Shown: positions 18,421 through 26,817 of the stretch, in pieces
Layout of the letters: each line of letters starts with the position of its first letter
Numbering within the stretch: position 1 is the first letter of the stretch
Origin: Sphingomonas panacis
GTDB lineage: Bacteria; Pseudomonadota; Alphaproteobacteria; Sphingomonadales; Sphingomonadaceae
Length of the DNA stretch: 64,000 nucleotides
Assembly: GCF_001717955.1 (NCBI RefSeq)
Contig: NZ_CP014169.1
Span: forward strand, 255,134-319,133
Direction: 5' to 3'
Position numbers and translations under genes: made by a program
Notes under the pieces: generated by a model
What the model was told of the DNA's origin: nothing
The model's input: only the letters and a program-made list of their open reading frames with translations
Database searches by the model: none

Positions 18421-18690
18421 ATGGCCCTTCTATCGCAGACTGAAATCTCGAACTGGATGGCCCTGTATGCTGCCGCGGGCCTCTGCTGTGGCATAGCCGT
18501 GACGCTTTCCATCGCGGCGTCGCTTTCCGAGCTGTATCGCGAACGAGCTTGGGTCGGGCTGAAATCCACCAGGGATGTTCTGCGCTTCATCCCCAAGACA
18601 TGGTGGCTGTGGCAGAAGCGTTATCTGCTTTCTACGCCCATGACGCTTCTCATCGTGGGCTCGTTCGCGGCTACGCTGTCGTGGAACTGA
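18421..18690 (+). CDS. Small two-helix membrane protein, unknown
   Basis: An 89-residue product with two likely transmembrane helices (about residues 13-33, ALYAAAGLCCGIAVTLSIAA, and 70-85, TPMTLLIVGSFAATLS) joined by a basic, tryptophan-rich loop. ATG 18421 follows GGAG by seven bases. No family is recognised. It sits between the SGNH-like gene and the DUF1173-like gene, at the edge of the conjugation module, so a role in the transfer element is possible but unproven. Confidence 0.5.
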   Translation: MALLSQTEISNWMALYAAAGLCCGIAVTLSIAASLSELYRERAWVGLKSTRDVLRFIPKTWWLWQKRYLLSTPMTLLIVGSFAATLSWN

Positions 18691-18709
18691 ATGTATCGAT
18701 CGCCGGCGT

Positions 18710-20068
18710 TTAACCAGCCAATTTTTCGGCCAGGATCCCGCCGAGGCGTCCCGCTTCCAGATCCTCCGGTGTGATGCCGACGACAGGGGCGATTTGCGCC
18801 ATGCGTGGATGCGTGACGGTCTTGGAAGCGCGATATTCGTCGCTGGAAAATCCCATAGCCTCGACGATGAGCTGCCGGACTTCGCCGGTGTGCCGCGAGC
18901 GTGCCTCCAGCAAGAAATCCGGTCGACACGCACCGAGCGGCGTTAGTATGTCGAATACCGGCTTCTCGATCGCAATATCGATTCCGTCGCGGTCGAAGGC
19001 ATGGCGGAGACCGAGAAGGGCACGCAAGGTGTTTCGTTCGAACTCTGATTCGACTGGAACGAAGCGATTGCCCGAGAAAATGGGCTGCGCGTAAGCCCTC
19101 AAGGGTGCGTAGCCATGCGCTTCGGGATACTCACCGATGACAACAATGATGAGAAAGGGACCCTTGATGCGGTTGCCTCTCACAGACGGCGATTGGATCC
19201 GGTTCGCAACGGAAATTGGCTCGGAACCGGCCGGGTAGATTGTAGATCCCCGGAATTCCTGCGCGAAAACCGTCAGAAAGCCTTGCGGGGCATGTCCGCG
19301 GGGCCATTCTCGGGCAAGCTCGCGGATGCTGGCAAATGCGCGCTTGGTGTGAAGCGCCCTGGCATGCGTCCAGAGCGCCCGGCTGAGTTCGACGCCAGGG
19401 GCGATCTCGATCCTTGCCGCGGCCGCGCTCAGTGCCTTGAATTCCTGAGTGATCGAGCGCTCGGGTGGTTCCTCGGAGATCGGAGAGGAACGGTTGAGGC
19501 CGGAGGCGTTCAGCAGGCGCCACAGCAGGCGTGCCAATCTCGGCATTGAGGCGTTGCGTGTCCGGTCGTCGCTACTGTCCTCGTCGGGGCGTTGCGCGAG
19601 CTTCTCGGGCGCCGGGCGCAGGACTTCGAAATAGCCCACTGGCGGGTCGGCGGGCGTTTCTGGATTGCGGACTTCGCTAATGCGGTTGGTCGCCTGGTCG
19701 CGAAAGAACGGGCAGTTGGTGAGATGCTCGGCTCGTTTCGAGCCCGTGAGCCTGCGCAGATAATAGGTTTCTGCCTCCGACAGGAATGCCGGTGTGAGGA
19801 TCGGCGGTTCGCGGTCGTTGCCAAGGCAGTCGCATGCGATCCATTTTTCGCCGATGCGCGCCTGTTGCACCAGCATGATGCCGGCCTCTTCGTCGGACCG
19901 GGAGCCGTCGCCTACATACCATCGTACGAGCGCGGCTCGAAGCGGTCGGGGAAGCGGTATGCGGGCTCTGCCAAGCCCGTCGCTATAGCGATCGATCAAC
20001 CACATGAACGAGCCTGTGAGCGGGAGTTTGGATGACGCTTGCCGAGTCCCGACGGATTGACAATCCAC
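18710..20068 (-). CDS. DUF1173-like protein of conjugative elements
   Basis: A roughly 450-residue soluble protein with the features of the DUF1173 group, which is regularly found beside F-type transfer genes in Proteobacteria. It contains a cysteine pair (IACDC), a second CPFF region (LTNCPFFRDQATN) and a C-terminal domain with FERNTLRALL, CRPDFLLEARSR and LIVEAMGFSSDEYRASK; that D-x(n)-E-x-K-like arrangement resembles PD-(D/E)XK nucleases, though this is only a resemblance. The start is uncertain: MWLIDRYSDG at 20005 may be the real one. It is divergent from the lytic transglycosylase gene, and TTGACA at 20057-20062 is a possible -35 box for the latter. Confidence 0.6.
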   Translation of the reverse strand: MDCQSVGTRQASSKLPLTGSFMWLIDRYSDGLGRARIPLPRPLRAALVRWYVGDGSRSDEEAGIMLVQQARIGEKWIACDCLGNDREPPILTPAFLSEAETYYLRRLTGSKRAEHLTNCPFFRDQATNRISEVRNPETPADPPVGYFEVLRPAPEKLAQRPDEDSSDDRTRNASMPRLARLLWRLLNASGLNRSSPISEEPPERSITQEFKALSAAAARIEIAPGVELSRALWTHARALHTKRAFASIRELAREWPRGHAPQGFLTVFAQEFRGSTIYPAGSEPISVANRIQSPSVRGNRIKGPFLIIVVIGEYPEAHGYAPLRAYAQPIFSGNRFVPVESEFERNTLRALLGLRHAFDRDGIDIAIEKPVFDILTPLGACRPDFLLEARSRHTGEVRQLIVEAMGFSSDEYRASKTVTHPRMAQIAPVVGITPEDLEAGRLGGILAEKLAG

Positions 20069-20114
20069 TTTCGCTTGACCTCAACTTTTCCAAACTGTCG
20101 CTTTGGAGGTCGAG

Positions 20115-21107
20115 ATGCGATCTTTTTTGCTGGTATGCGGTGCTTTTTGCTTTGGGAGCGCGACCGGATTTCAGGCTGCCGCGCAAACGGTCAAGCCGAT
20201 CAGAACGGTTCAGCTCATCTCGATGTCTGCCGGCTCGATGCCATCGACATCTGCCGACGCGCCCCACGAGCCGCGTGGGGGCGCCCCGGATGAGGACGCC
20301 GTCATTCCCAAGGAGCGTCCCGAACTCGAAGACGCCTTTCGCGTCCACGATCTGAGCCGCCGATGGGTCGAGTTCGAGATGAAGAACAGCTTCCGGTCCT
20401 TCGCCCCGACTGCCGCGCCGGCGAGTGACGATGATGATCCCTTTGCTCATGTGGGGGTCGCCCGCATTGGCGCCGCGTCTTTGCCTATGGTCACGCCGAT
20501 GCCGCGGCCGATCCCAATTCCCGCGTGGATGACAAGTGGGCTGGCCTTCTCGGCGGTCGCATCGAGATACGCTCCGCGGTGCGGGACGAGCGCATATCGT
20601 CCGGCAGGTTTCCTTGGCGCCGCGGCCGAAGCCCGGCGGCTTGGCTATTACGCAATGATGAGCGACATCGCATGCGAGTATGGAATTCCGACCGGGTTGT
20701 TCGATGCCATGATCATCAGGGAGAGCGGCTATCAGGCCGCGATCTACTCACCGCGGAATGCCTTCGGGTTGACCCAGCTTATGCCGGACACGGCCGAGGG
20801 TTTGGGTGTAAATCGATATGACATCGAGCAGAATCTTCGCGGCGGCGCCAGATATCTGCGGCAGCAGCTCGATCGCTTCGGCCAGGTGCATCTGGCGTTG
20901 GCGGCGTATAACGCGGGCCCTGGACGCGTGCGGAACGGCGTGTTGCCGCGGATCGGCGAGACACAGGCTTATGTCGACAATGTGCTTTCGAACTGGCAGC
21001 GATTAGCCGGCCTGGCGCGGACGGCGACGGTTCAACCGGCAGATATGCAACCTGCTGGCCGCCCGAAGATGCGTATCGGCCGCACCGCCAGCATTTCGAC
21101 CTTCTAG
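20115..21107 (+). CDS. Lytic transglycosylase (SLT family), conjugation-associated
   Basis: A 330-residue exported protein. The start ATG 20115 follows a perfect GGAGGT site by four bases and begins a signal peptide (MRSFLLVCGAFCFGSATGFQ, cleavage near AAA/AQ). The C-terminal SLT domain has the catalytic Glu (about residue 203) in IIRESGYQAAIYSPRNAFGLTQLMP and the AAYNAGPGRV motif. It cleaves peptidoglycan to open the wall for the transfer channel. Position upstream of the tra operon supports this role. A proline-rich linker joins signal peptide and domain. Confidence 0.9.
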   Translation: MRSFLLVCGAFCFGSATGFQAAAQTVKPIRTVQLISMSAGSMPSTSADAPHEPRGGAPDEDAVIPKERPELEDAFRVHDLSRRWVEFEMKNSFRSFAPTAAPASDDDDPFAHVGVARIGAASLPMVTPMPRPIPIPAWMTSGLAFSAVASRYAPRCGTSAYRPAGFLGAAAEARRLGYYAMMSDIACEYGIPTGLFDAMIIRESGYQAAIYSPRNAFGLTQLMPDTAEGLGVNRYDIEQNLRGGARYLRQQLDRFGQVHLALAAYNAGPGRVRNGVLPRIGETQAYVDNVLSNWQRLAGLARTATVQPADMQPAGRPKMRIGRTASISTF

Positions 21108-21120
21108 CGCGGACGCCTCC

Positions 21121-21711
21121 CTATAATCCGAGGCGGCTAGTTTCGGTGAGAACAGCACGGCGCGCCATGATGTTGGTAACTTCCTTGACCAGTTTTTCGA
21201 CGACCGCTTCCTTGAGTGGTACAGCCCATTCTCGTCGTATTTCGGTGCCGTCGATGCCGTCAATTTCGTCCAGCGCCTGGATGAGCATGGAGGGCAGGCC
21301 GGTGAAGAGTTCGGACAGCATCGCGAGCAACGTCACGAAGCGTTCGTCGTGAACGCTTTCTTGGTCGATTGCGGATTCGACGCTGATGATCGCCTGCACG
21401 ATACTGATGTCCAGCGCGTTTAGAATCTTTTGAAATTCGACAAGGGATAGATTCGGCCGTTTGGTGGCATTGCTATGTAGCAGGAGGCCGAGCCGGCTCT
21501 TGCTGATGCCTGTCTTTGTGGCGAGCTCACGGATGTGCAGGCCTTTCCCGGACATCGCTTGCTGGATCAAAGGGATATAGTCACGCGGCCGGTCATCGGC
21601 GGGGGGATGAGAACTCGCGGGTTCCCCAGTCCTGGCAAGGGATGAATTCACGTTGCCCCCGATTCCAAAGCTCGGACCAGTGAGCAAATCACAGCAACCT
21701 GGAATAGGCAA
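21121..21711 (-). CDS. Helix-turn-helix (XRE/Cro-like) regulator
   Basis: A 196-residue protein with a Cro/C1-type helix-turn-helix near residues 50-95: IQQAMSGKGLHIRELATKTGISKSRLGLLLHSNATKRPNLSLVEFQKILNAL. The rest is helical with no recognised domain. It is converging with the transglycosylase gene and lies upstream of the phased palindrome array in front of the tra operon, read in the opposite direction. That makes it a good candidate for the repressor that binds the array; this is inference from position. The N-terminus before residue 45 is low in structure, so the true start may be later. Confidence 0.65.
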   Translation of the reverse strand: MPIPGCCDLLTGPSFGIGGNVNSSLARTGEPASSHPPADDRPRDYIPLIQQAMSGKGLHIRELATKTGISKSRLGLLLHSNATKRPNLSLVEFQKILNALDISIVQAIISVESAIDQESVHDERFVTLLAMLSELFTGLPSMLIQALDEIDGIDGTEIRREWAVPLKEAVVEKLVKEVTNIMARRAVLTETSRLGL

Positions 21712-21751
21712 GACGTTGTGATTTCGGGGAAATGCGTAACGTGAAGGTTAA

Positions 21752-22213
21752 TTACCTGAGAGGGATGACGTTTCCGTCCTGCTCACCGCTCGCTGATGTT
21801 TTATCTCCATTTTGGGTCGAATCACCTAGCCCGATACGGTCCAGCAGTTGGCCGGCCCGTTTCTCGGCCACATAATCGAAGAGCAGAACGGAGATCGCGT
21901 CGGCAACGGTGATGTCCGATCCAAGCCTCCCGCAAAGGCGCGCGCGCGCTTCATCAAGGCTCTCGGCGCTAGTCTTCCGAATGGTGAGAGTGATCCGGAT
22001 ATCGCCTTCGGTTGGGATCGCGCAGAGGTGCTTTCGGAGCGTGTCGGTCTTGTGCTCGTCCTTGTAGCTGCCTGACGCTGCGCGTGCATTGATAAGGCTC
22101 TCCAGGGTCTCGAACCGGTGCGTTTCGTTCGAGTGAAGGCGCAGGCTCTCGGTCGATAATTTGAAAAAGTCCGTGGAAATGTCCAGCACGAAATTGCGGG
22201 TGTCCGCACTCAT
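21752..22213 (-). CDS. Hypothetical protein, 153 residues
   Basis: Starts at ATG 22213, which follows AGGGATAGGA; the frame is open further upstream but that part shows no protein-like sequence. The product starts MSADTRNFVLDISTDFFKLS and has alternating charged and hydrophobic residues, with ITLTIRKTSAESLDEARARLCGRLG suggesting an alpha-beta fold. No family is recognised. It is divergent from traA across the palindrome array and shares its direction with the HTH gene just downstream, so both may be transcribed from this control region. Confidence 0.5.
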   Translation of the reverse strand: MSADTRNFVLDISTDFFKLSTESLRLHSNETHRFETLESLINARAASGSYKDEHKTDTLRKHLCAIPTEGDIRITLTIRKTSAESLDEARARLCGRLGSDITVADAISVLLFDYVAEKRAGQLLDRIGLGDSTQNGDKTSASGEQDGNVIPLR

Positions 22214-22344
22214 TTTCCTATCCCTGCCCCTAATTCCCTCGCCGACATGAATCCGGCGAGGGTCCCTCGTTAACGATATGCAAAAACCTCGCTCGCATCG
22301 AGTCCAAACCACGACTCGGTGATGCCGTCATTCGAAAAATGGGG

Positions 22345-22445
22345 CGCTCGGACCGTCCAGAGGTTGGGACGCCGTGTCCCGGCTCACCGGACGGGCCGTC
22401 CCGAAGCGCAGGACGCTGCGTCCCGAGATCGGGGACGTGCTGTCC
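22345..22445. repeat. Four phased palindromes, 22-bp period, upstream of traA
   Basis: Palindromes of the form GGAC-N5-GTCC occur at 22367-22379, 22389-22401, 22411-22423 and 22433-22445. Each starts exactly 22 bp after the previous one, about two helical turns, so all lie on the same DNA face. The two central copies have perfect GGACG/CGTCC arms. A degenerate half-copy (GGACCGTCC) lies at 22350-22358. The array sits in the 368-base gap between a divergent regulator-like gene and the pilin gene. It is probably a cooperative binding site for a regulator of the tra operon, or an iteron-like/nicking-region element. Confidence 0.6.
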
Positions 22446-22581
22446 GCGAATCCCAGACAAGGTCCGAATTTCGTGAAAATTCCTGCCAGCCGCCGGAGCG
22501 CTTTGTTGCGCGCCGAGTTTGGCGGGCCGCACCTTCCAATCGAGCGCGGATCCGTCGCGTTCGTTTTGAAGGGAAACTCTC

Positions 22582-22902
22582 ATGCAGTCTGTCCTCAAGC
22601 ACAGCGGCCGTGCGGAGCTGGCGATCCTCGCTCTCATCGCACTGGCGTTCGCGCTATTCATTTTTGCCGGACCCGCATTCGCGGGCGCCGATACGACGTT
22701 CGACACCGCTCTGACGAAGTTCACCGACTTCCTCGAAGGCTCGGGCGGCAAGATCATCACCGTCCTCTCGCTTGCGGGCGGCATCGTCGCACTCGCCTCG
22801 GGCCGCTTCTCGATGGGCCAGATCGCCATCCCGGTCGGCGTCGGCGTCGGCGCAGGCACGGGCATACCGATCGTCACCTCGACCGTGACGGCAACGATCT
22901 GA
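22582..22902 (+). CDS. Conjugative pilin subunit precursor (TraA-like)
   Basis: A 106-residue small membrane protein, ATG 22582 behind GAAGGGAAACTCTC. It has a long signal-type N-terminus with a hydrophobic segment (LAILALIALAFALFIFAG) and a cleavage site near AFA-GADTTF. After that come two hydrophobic segments separated by a short polar loop (GGKIITVLSLAGGIVALASGRF, then MGQIAIPVGVGVGAGTGIP). This layout is that of F-type and VirB2-type pilins. It is the first gene after the palindrome array and is followed by TraL, as in F-type systems. Sequence identity to named pilins cannot be judged, so the name rests on size, topology and position. Confidence 0.7.
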   Translation: MQSVLKHSGRAELAILALIALAFALFIFAGPAFAGADTTFDTALTKFTDFLEGSGGKIITVLSLAGGIVALASGRFSMGQIAIPVGVGVGAGTGIPIVTSTVTATI

Positions 22903-22960
22903 CGGGTCCGACGGTCGGTCGGAATAGCAGATCCGGCCGGCTCTTGGAGAGGGTGGTGTA

Positions 22961-23251
22961 ATGGCTGCGGACAAGTATGTCATACCGTCTCATCTAGACG
23001 ATCCCGAGCTAATCGGGCTGTGGACGCTAGATGAATTCCTGGCGATGGTGATCCCGTTCGTCTGGGGTATCCTGTCTCAGCATATCCTTCTTGGCATGTT
23101 GCTCGCGGGCGCAGGCTGGTGGGGATTGAAGAAGGCTAAGGCAGGTCGGGCGGCGTCCTGGCTGCTTCACATGGCTTATTGGCATCTTCCCGCCGGCTTC
23201 ACCGGCATGAAGGCCACACCACCCTCCTATCTTCGACTGATGGCGGGGTAA
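22961..23251 (+). CDS. traL: TraL, F-type pilus assembly membrane protein
   Basis: A 96-residue membrane protein with one or two hydrophobic segments (LDEFLAMVIPFVWGILSQHILLGMLLAGAGWWGLKK). It matches the small size and IPSHLDDP start of the TraL family, which has an inner-membrane role in F-pilus assembly. It lies between the pilin gene and traE, the classic order, with traE beginning one base later. Confidence 0.85.
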   Translation: MAADKYVIPSHLDDPELIGLWTLDEFLAMVIPFVWGILSQHILLGMLLAGAGWWGLKKAKAGRAASWLLHMAYWHLPAGFTGMKATPPSYLRLMAG

Positions 23252-23252
23252 G

Positions 23253-23819
23253 ATGGAGATCTCCTACACGCACGCGCAAAGCCAGCGCGTCCTCAGGCAG
23301 CGGAACCTGCTGGTATTGGTCGCGGCTGCGCTGGGTGCTCTCGCTGCGATCCTGCTTCTGGTCACCGCGACCCGGGATCGGGAAGTGATCCTGCAGCCGG
23401 TGCTTGGCTCGGCGCTCACGGTGAACAGCGCCGGCGTGTCGCGGGAGTATCTGGAACTGATCACCCGCGACACCGCGGTGCTCACGCTCGATCGCAGCCC
23501 GGCCAATCTCGAATATTGGATGAAGTCGGTCCTCGATATCACCGCGCCGAGTGCGCAGGGCAAGATCCGCGCCGACCTGATGAAGATCGTGAACGAGCAG
23601 CGCGGTTCGTCGATCTCGCAGTTCTTCACGATCCAGACGATGGAAATCGACCCGAAGAACCTGTGGTCCACCGTTACCGGCGACCTGCACACGATCGTCG
23701 GCAACAAGGTCGTGTCCAATGAGCGACGGACCTTCCGCTTCGATTGGCAATATTCCGGACTGTCCTTGAAGCTTGTCGGCTTCGGCATGGTGACGACCGG
23801 CAAGGAAAAGGATCAGTGA
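23253..23819 (+). CDS. traE: TraE, pilus assembly protein
   Basis: A 188-residue VirB5-like inner-membrane-anchored assembly protein of the F-type secretion channel (TraE family). It has an N-terminal transmembrane helix (LLVLVAAALGALAAILLLVTAT) followed by a periplasmic alpha-beta domain with FFTIQTMEIDPKNLWSTVTGDLHTIVGNKVV. It starts one base after TraL and its stop overlaps the next start (TGATG), so it is translated with its neighbours. Confidence 0.88.
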   Translation: MEISYTHAQSQRVLRQRNLLVLVAAALGALAAILLLVTATRDREVILQPVLGSALTVNSAGVSREYLELITRDTAVLTLDRSPANLEYWMKSVLDITAPSAQGKIRADLMKIVNEQRGSSISQFFTIQTMEIDPKNLWSTVTGDLHTIVGNKVVSNERRTFRFDWQYSGLSLKLVGFGMVTTGKEKDQ

Positions 23820-24622
23820 TGTCGGTCTTTGCCATCGGTTGCGCCGCGATCGGCGCTGTATTCCTGTCGCGCATCTACTGCCTTTTGAGCCGGTGCCTCG
23901 GCGCCGCACTGCTGGTGATGAGCTTTGTGTTTACCGCCGCGCCGGCCTGGGCCGACCAGACGGTGATGGCCGCGGACGGTAGCCAGGTCGACTGCGCTGC
24001 GTCCGCCAAGGATCTGACGCGGATCAGCCTCGTCGAAGATGAGTTCGCGTCGGTGTCGAAGATCTCGACCGGCAATCCGCAGGACGACTTCTCCGTCGTG
24101 AACGAGCCGGTGCGAGGCGATATCTACCTCTCGGTTCCGGAAGGCTTCGGCCGCCAGGCCCTGTCGTTCTTTGCGACCAGCAAGCGGGGATATGTCTACA
24201 AGTTCGTGTGCCGGATTGCGGGCGACCAGGCGGTCCAGGTGTTCATATCGAACCCCGCGATAGCGAAGGACAAGGCCGCCGAGGCCGCACCGCAGACCGC
24301 CGCGCTGAGCCCGCAGGACGGCGCGGTCGAACTCGTCCAGGCGATGTATTCGAACCAGGTCGTCGAGGGCTACGAGATGCGCCAGCGCGCGCTTCGACCC
24401 GTCTATGTCGGCAACCTCGCGGTCCAGATGATCGCCGAGTATCGTGGCGCGGACCTCACCGGCCGGGTGCTGCGCATCGAGAATAAGGGCGGCGCTCCGA
24501 TCATGCTCACCGAAGCCACCGTAGCGCCGAGCAGCGCGCTCGCGGTGTCGATCGCGGAGCCGAAGCTCGATCCTGGGAAGGTCACGACGGCCTACCTCGT
24601 CTCGCAAACCGGGAGGCAATGA
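23819..24622 (+). CDS. traK: TraK, F-type secretion channel component (VirB9-like)
   Basis: A 267-residue secreted protein with a signal peptide (about residues 20-45, VMSFVFTAAPAWA). TraK is the outer-membrane ring component equivalent to VirB9. The C-terminal beta-rich domain (YEMRQRALRPVYVGNLAVQMIAEYRGADLTGRVLRIENKGGAPIMLTEATV) fits the family. ATG 23819 overlaps the traE stop (TGATG) and is preferred to an upstream start in the same frame. It lies directly before traB, its structural partner. Confidence 0.87.
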   Translation: MSVFAIGCAAIGAVFLSRIYCLLSRCLGAALLVMSFVFTAAPAWADQTVMAADGSQVDCAASAKDLTRISLVEDEFASVSKISTGNPQDDFSVVNEPVRGDIYLSVPEGFGRQALSFFATSKRGYVYKFVCRIAGDQAVQVFISNPAIAKDKAAEAAPQTAALSPQDGAVELVQAMYSNQVVEGYEMRQRALRPVYVGNLAVQMIAEYRGADLTGRVLRIENKGGAPIMLTEATVAPSSALAVSIAEPKLDPGKVTTAYLVSQTGRQ

Positions 24623-24623
24623 C

Positions 24624-25943
24624 ATGGCCCTGAGCGATTTTCTCAGCCGCAAGCGCGCGCCCCTGGACGGCGGGGCGGAAGACGGGGTCTCTCCAGTCGC
24701 AAGCGACCTCACCGCCAACGAAGCGGTCCGTAAGAAGCAACGGCTCCTGCTGGCTGGCGTGGCCGGCGTCGGGCTCATCGCCTCCTCGTTCTGGATCTTC
24801 GGGGATGACCGCAACAAGTCGGCATCCGCGGGCGATGCGCCCGCAAAGGTCGAGGTTTCGACCAAGGACATGGTCAACAAGAACCTCAACCAGCAGGAGT
24901 GGATGGCCCTCTCCGAGAACCAGATGCAGTCGGTCGAGAACCAGCTGAAATCGGTCAACGGCCAGCAGCAGCGCATGGATCAGCTCGCGCAACAGGTCGA
25001 ACTGCTCAAAGGCCAGAACCAGGCGATGCGAGCGGACGGCGCGCGGGTCCTCTCGGCCTACCAGCAGGAGAATGATCAGCTGCGGCGCGAGGTTGCGACC
25101 AGTCGCGCGGCTCCGCCGCCGGCCCCGGGACCAGCTGCCATGTACGGACCCGGCGGGACGCAAAATTATCAGCGGCCCGATGGCGCGGCTTCGCCGAGGG
25201 TCGCGCCAAACGGCGGCGCCGAAGTGAAGATGGTGAGTTTCCAGACAGCGGACACCGGCACGGCGACGAGAGTCGCAAAGGGCACCACCACCTACACCGA
25301 CAGCATCAACTATCTGCCGCCCAACAGCTTCGCGAGCGCCAAGGTCATCGTCGGGGTCGACGCAAGCGCCGGTGTGAACAGCCAGACCGATCCGCTGCCG
25401 GTCGTGCTGCGCGTCACGGGGCCCGCGCGATCGGTCTATCAGAATGGCCGGCTGCTCACGACGAAGATCGAGGGCTGCCTGATCAATGGCGCCGCGCGCG
25501 GCGAGCTTTCCAGCGAGAAGGTGTACGTCAAACTGCAGAAGATGACCTGTCCCCAGCCGGGCGGTCGCTACGCGGTGTCCGAGGTGAAGGGGTTCATCGC
25601 GTTCGGCGGGAAGACGGGCGTGCGCGGCCGGGTGGTCTCGCGCGAGGGTTCGCTCGTAACCCAAGCGTTCCTAGCAGGCCTTGCTGGCGGCTTCGGCCGC
25701 GGCTTCTCCGCGAACGCGACGTCGTTCCTTCAGCAGCCCAACGTCACCGTCAACGGCCAGCGTCAGAAGCTCGGGGCCGGCGACATCGCGCAGGGCGGAC
25801 TCGGCGAGGGCGTCGCGCAGAGCGCCGACATGGTTTCGAAATATCTGATCGAGCGCGCCGAACAATACCAGCCGGTGATCGAGATGCCGACGGGCATCGA
25901 TGTCGAAATCGTCTTCCTGGAGGGTGTATATGTCCGCAATTGA
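24624..25943 (+). CDS. traB: TraB, channel protein (VirB10-like)
   Basis: A 439-residue protein of the TraB/TrbI (VirB10) family that spans inner membrane to outer membrane. The N-terminal cytoplasmic part is followed by a transmembrane helix (LLLAGVAGVGLIASSFWIF), a coiled coil (about residues 90-150: MQSVENQLKSVNGQQQRMDQLAQQVELLKGQ), a proline-rich hinge (APPPAPGPAAMYGPG) and a C-terminal beta-barrel domain with IEGCLINGAARGELSSEKVYVKL. The start lies one base after the traK stop. It bridges the channel and transmits energy signals from the ATPase. Confidence 0.93.
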   Translation: MALSDFLSRKRAPLDGGAEDGVSPVASDLTANEAVRKKQRLLLAGVAGVGLIASSFWIFGDDRNKSASAGDAPAKVEVSTKDMVNKNLNQQEWMALSENQMQSVENQLKSVNGQQQRMDQLAQQVELLKGQNQAMRADGARVLSAYQQENDQLRREVATSRAAPPPAPGPAAMYGPGGTQNYQRPDGAASPRVAPNGGAEVKMVSFQTADTGTATRVAKGTTTYTDSINYLPPNSFASAKVIVGVDASAGVNSQTDPLPVVLRVTGPARSVYQNGRLLTTKIEGCLINGAARGELSSEKVYVKLQKMTCPQPGGRYAVSEVKGFIAFGGKTGVRGRVVSREGSLVTQAFLAGLAGGFGRGFSANATSFLQQPNVTVNGQRQKLGAGDIAQGGLGEGVAQSADMVSKYLIERAEQYQPVIEMPTGIDVEIVFLEGVYVRN

Positions 25944-26817
25944 CCGCCTGCGGGGCTTGCCCGCGCTCTTTCGTCGTCGGACCTCGCTGTTGCTGCTCGC
26001 ACCTATAATCGGTGTCGGCAGCGTGGCACTCGGCGCGGTGGTGTCGGGACCGGATGACGCCAAGGTCACCGGATTGCTCAAAGCCCGGCTGCCGAAGACC
26101 GAGGTGACCAAGGTCGATTGCAAGAAGATCGAAGGTATCTGCGAGATCACGGCGGGGTCGAACCTCTTTTACGTCAATCCCGGCGCCCGCTACCTCATCA
26201 TCGGCCGGGTCTACGATATGGAGACGCGGCAGGACCTGACCGCGGCCCGGCTGCTTGAGATCAACCCGGATATGCTGGTCGGCGGTGCCGCCAAGGCCAA
26301 TGCCGCCGCAGCGGAGGGACCCGACGAAGCCGCCACGGAGGTTGCATCGGCGCCGGTCGGCGCGCGCCGAACCACGGTGCCCGTGCGCCCGGCAGCGTTG
26401 AGCTTGGCGGGTCTGCCTTCGGACGGCGCGATCGTGTGGGGCAATCGGGCTGCAAGACAGACGGTTACCGTCTTCACTGACTTCCGCTGCGGATATTGCC
26501 GGGCGTTGACCAACGTCTTGCGCGACATGGACGTGCGCGTGGTCGAACGGCCGATTTCGGTTCTCGGCAGCCGCGACATCGCGGATCGCGTCTATTGCTC
26601 GAAGAACCAGGAACAGGCGTTGCACGCCGCCTATGCCGGCGAGCCGTTCAAGGCACCGAGCGCATGCGACACAAAGGGGCTCGATGCGAATGAGAAGTTC
26701 GCGCGAGCGCACGGCCTGAGCGGCACGCCGGTCATCGTCCGGAGCGACGGGGCGATGATTGAAGGATATCGGCCCAGGGAGTTTCTCGAGGCCTGGCTGA
26801 ACGGGGCCAAGTCGTGA
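25930..26817 (+). CDS. DsbC-like thiol:disulfide protein of the tra operon
   Basis: A 295-residue protein with an N-terminal hydrophobic anchor (RRRTSLLLLAPIIGVGSVALG), an N-terminal DsbC-like dimer domain and a C-terminal thioredoxin fold. The redox motif is CGYC at residues 187-190 (FTDFRCGYCRALT). The cis-proline loop is in GLSGTPVIV. This places it with the TrbB/DsbC isomerases that form or reshuffle disulfides in the many-cysteine conjugation proteins TraN and TraU encoded downstream. ATG 25930 follows GGAGG and overlaps the end of traB. Confidence 0.85.
   Translation: MSAIDRLRGLPALFRRRTSLLLLAPIIGVGSVALGAVVSGPDDAKVTGLLKARLPKTEVTKVDCKKIEGICEITAGSNLFYVNPGARYLIIGRVYDMETRQDLTAARLLEINPDMLVGGAAKANAAAAEGPDEAATEVASAPVGARRTTVPVRPAALSLAGLPSDGAIVWGNRAARQTVTVFTDFRCGYCRALTNVLRDMDVRVVERPISVLGSRDIADRVYCSKNQEQALHAAYAGEPFKAPSACDTKGLDANEKFARAHGLSGTPVIVRSDGAMIEGYRPREFLEAWLNGAKS

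Noticed and set aside
21114..21135. CGCCTC-N10-GAGGCG as a terminator between the convergent transglycosylase and HTH genes
   Set aside because: The stem is six bases with a large loop and no U-tract and overlaps the end of the HTH gene.
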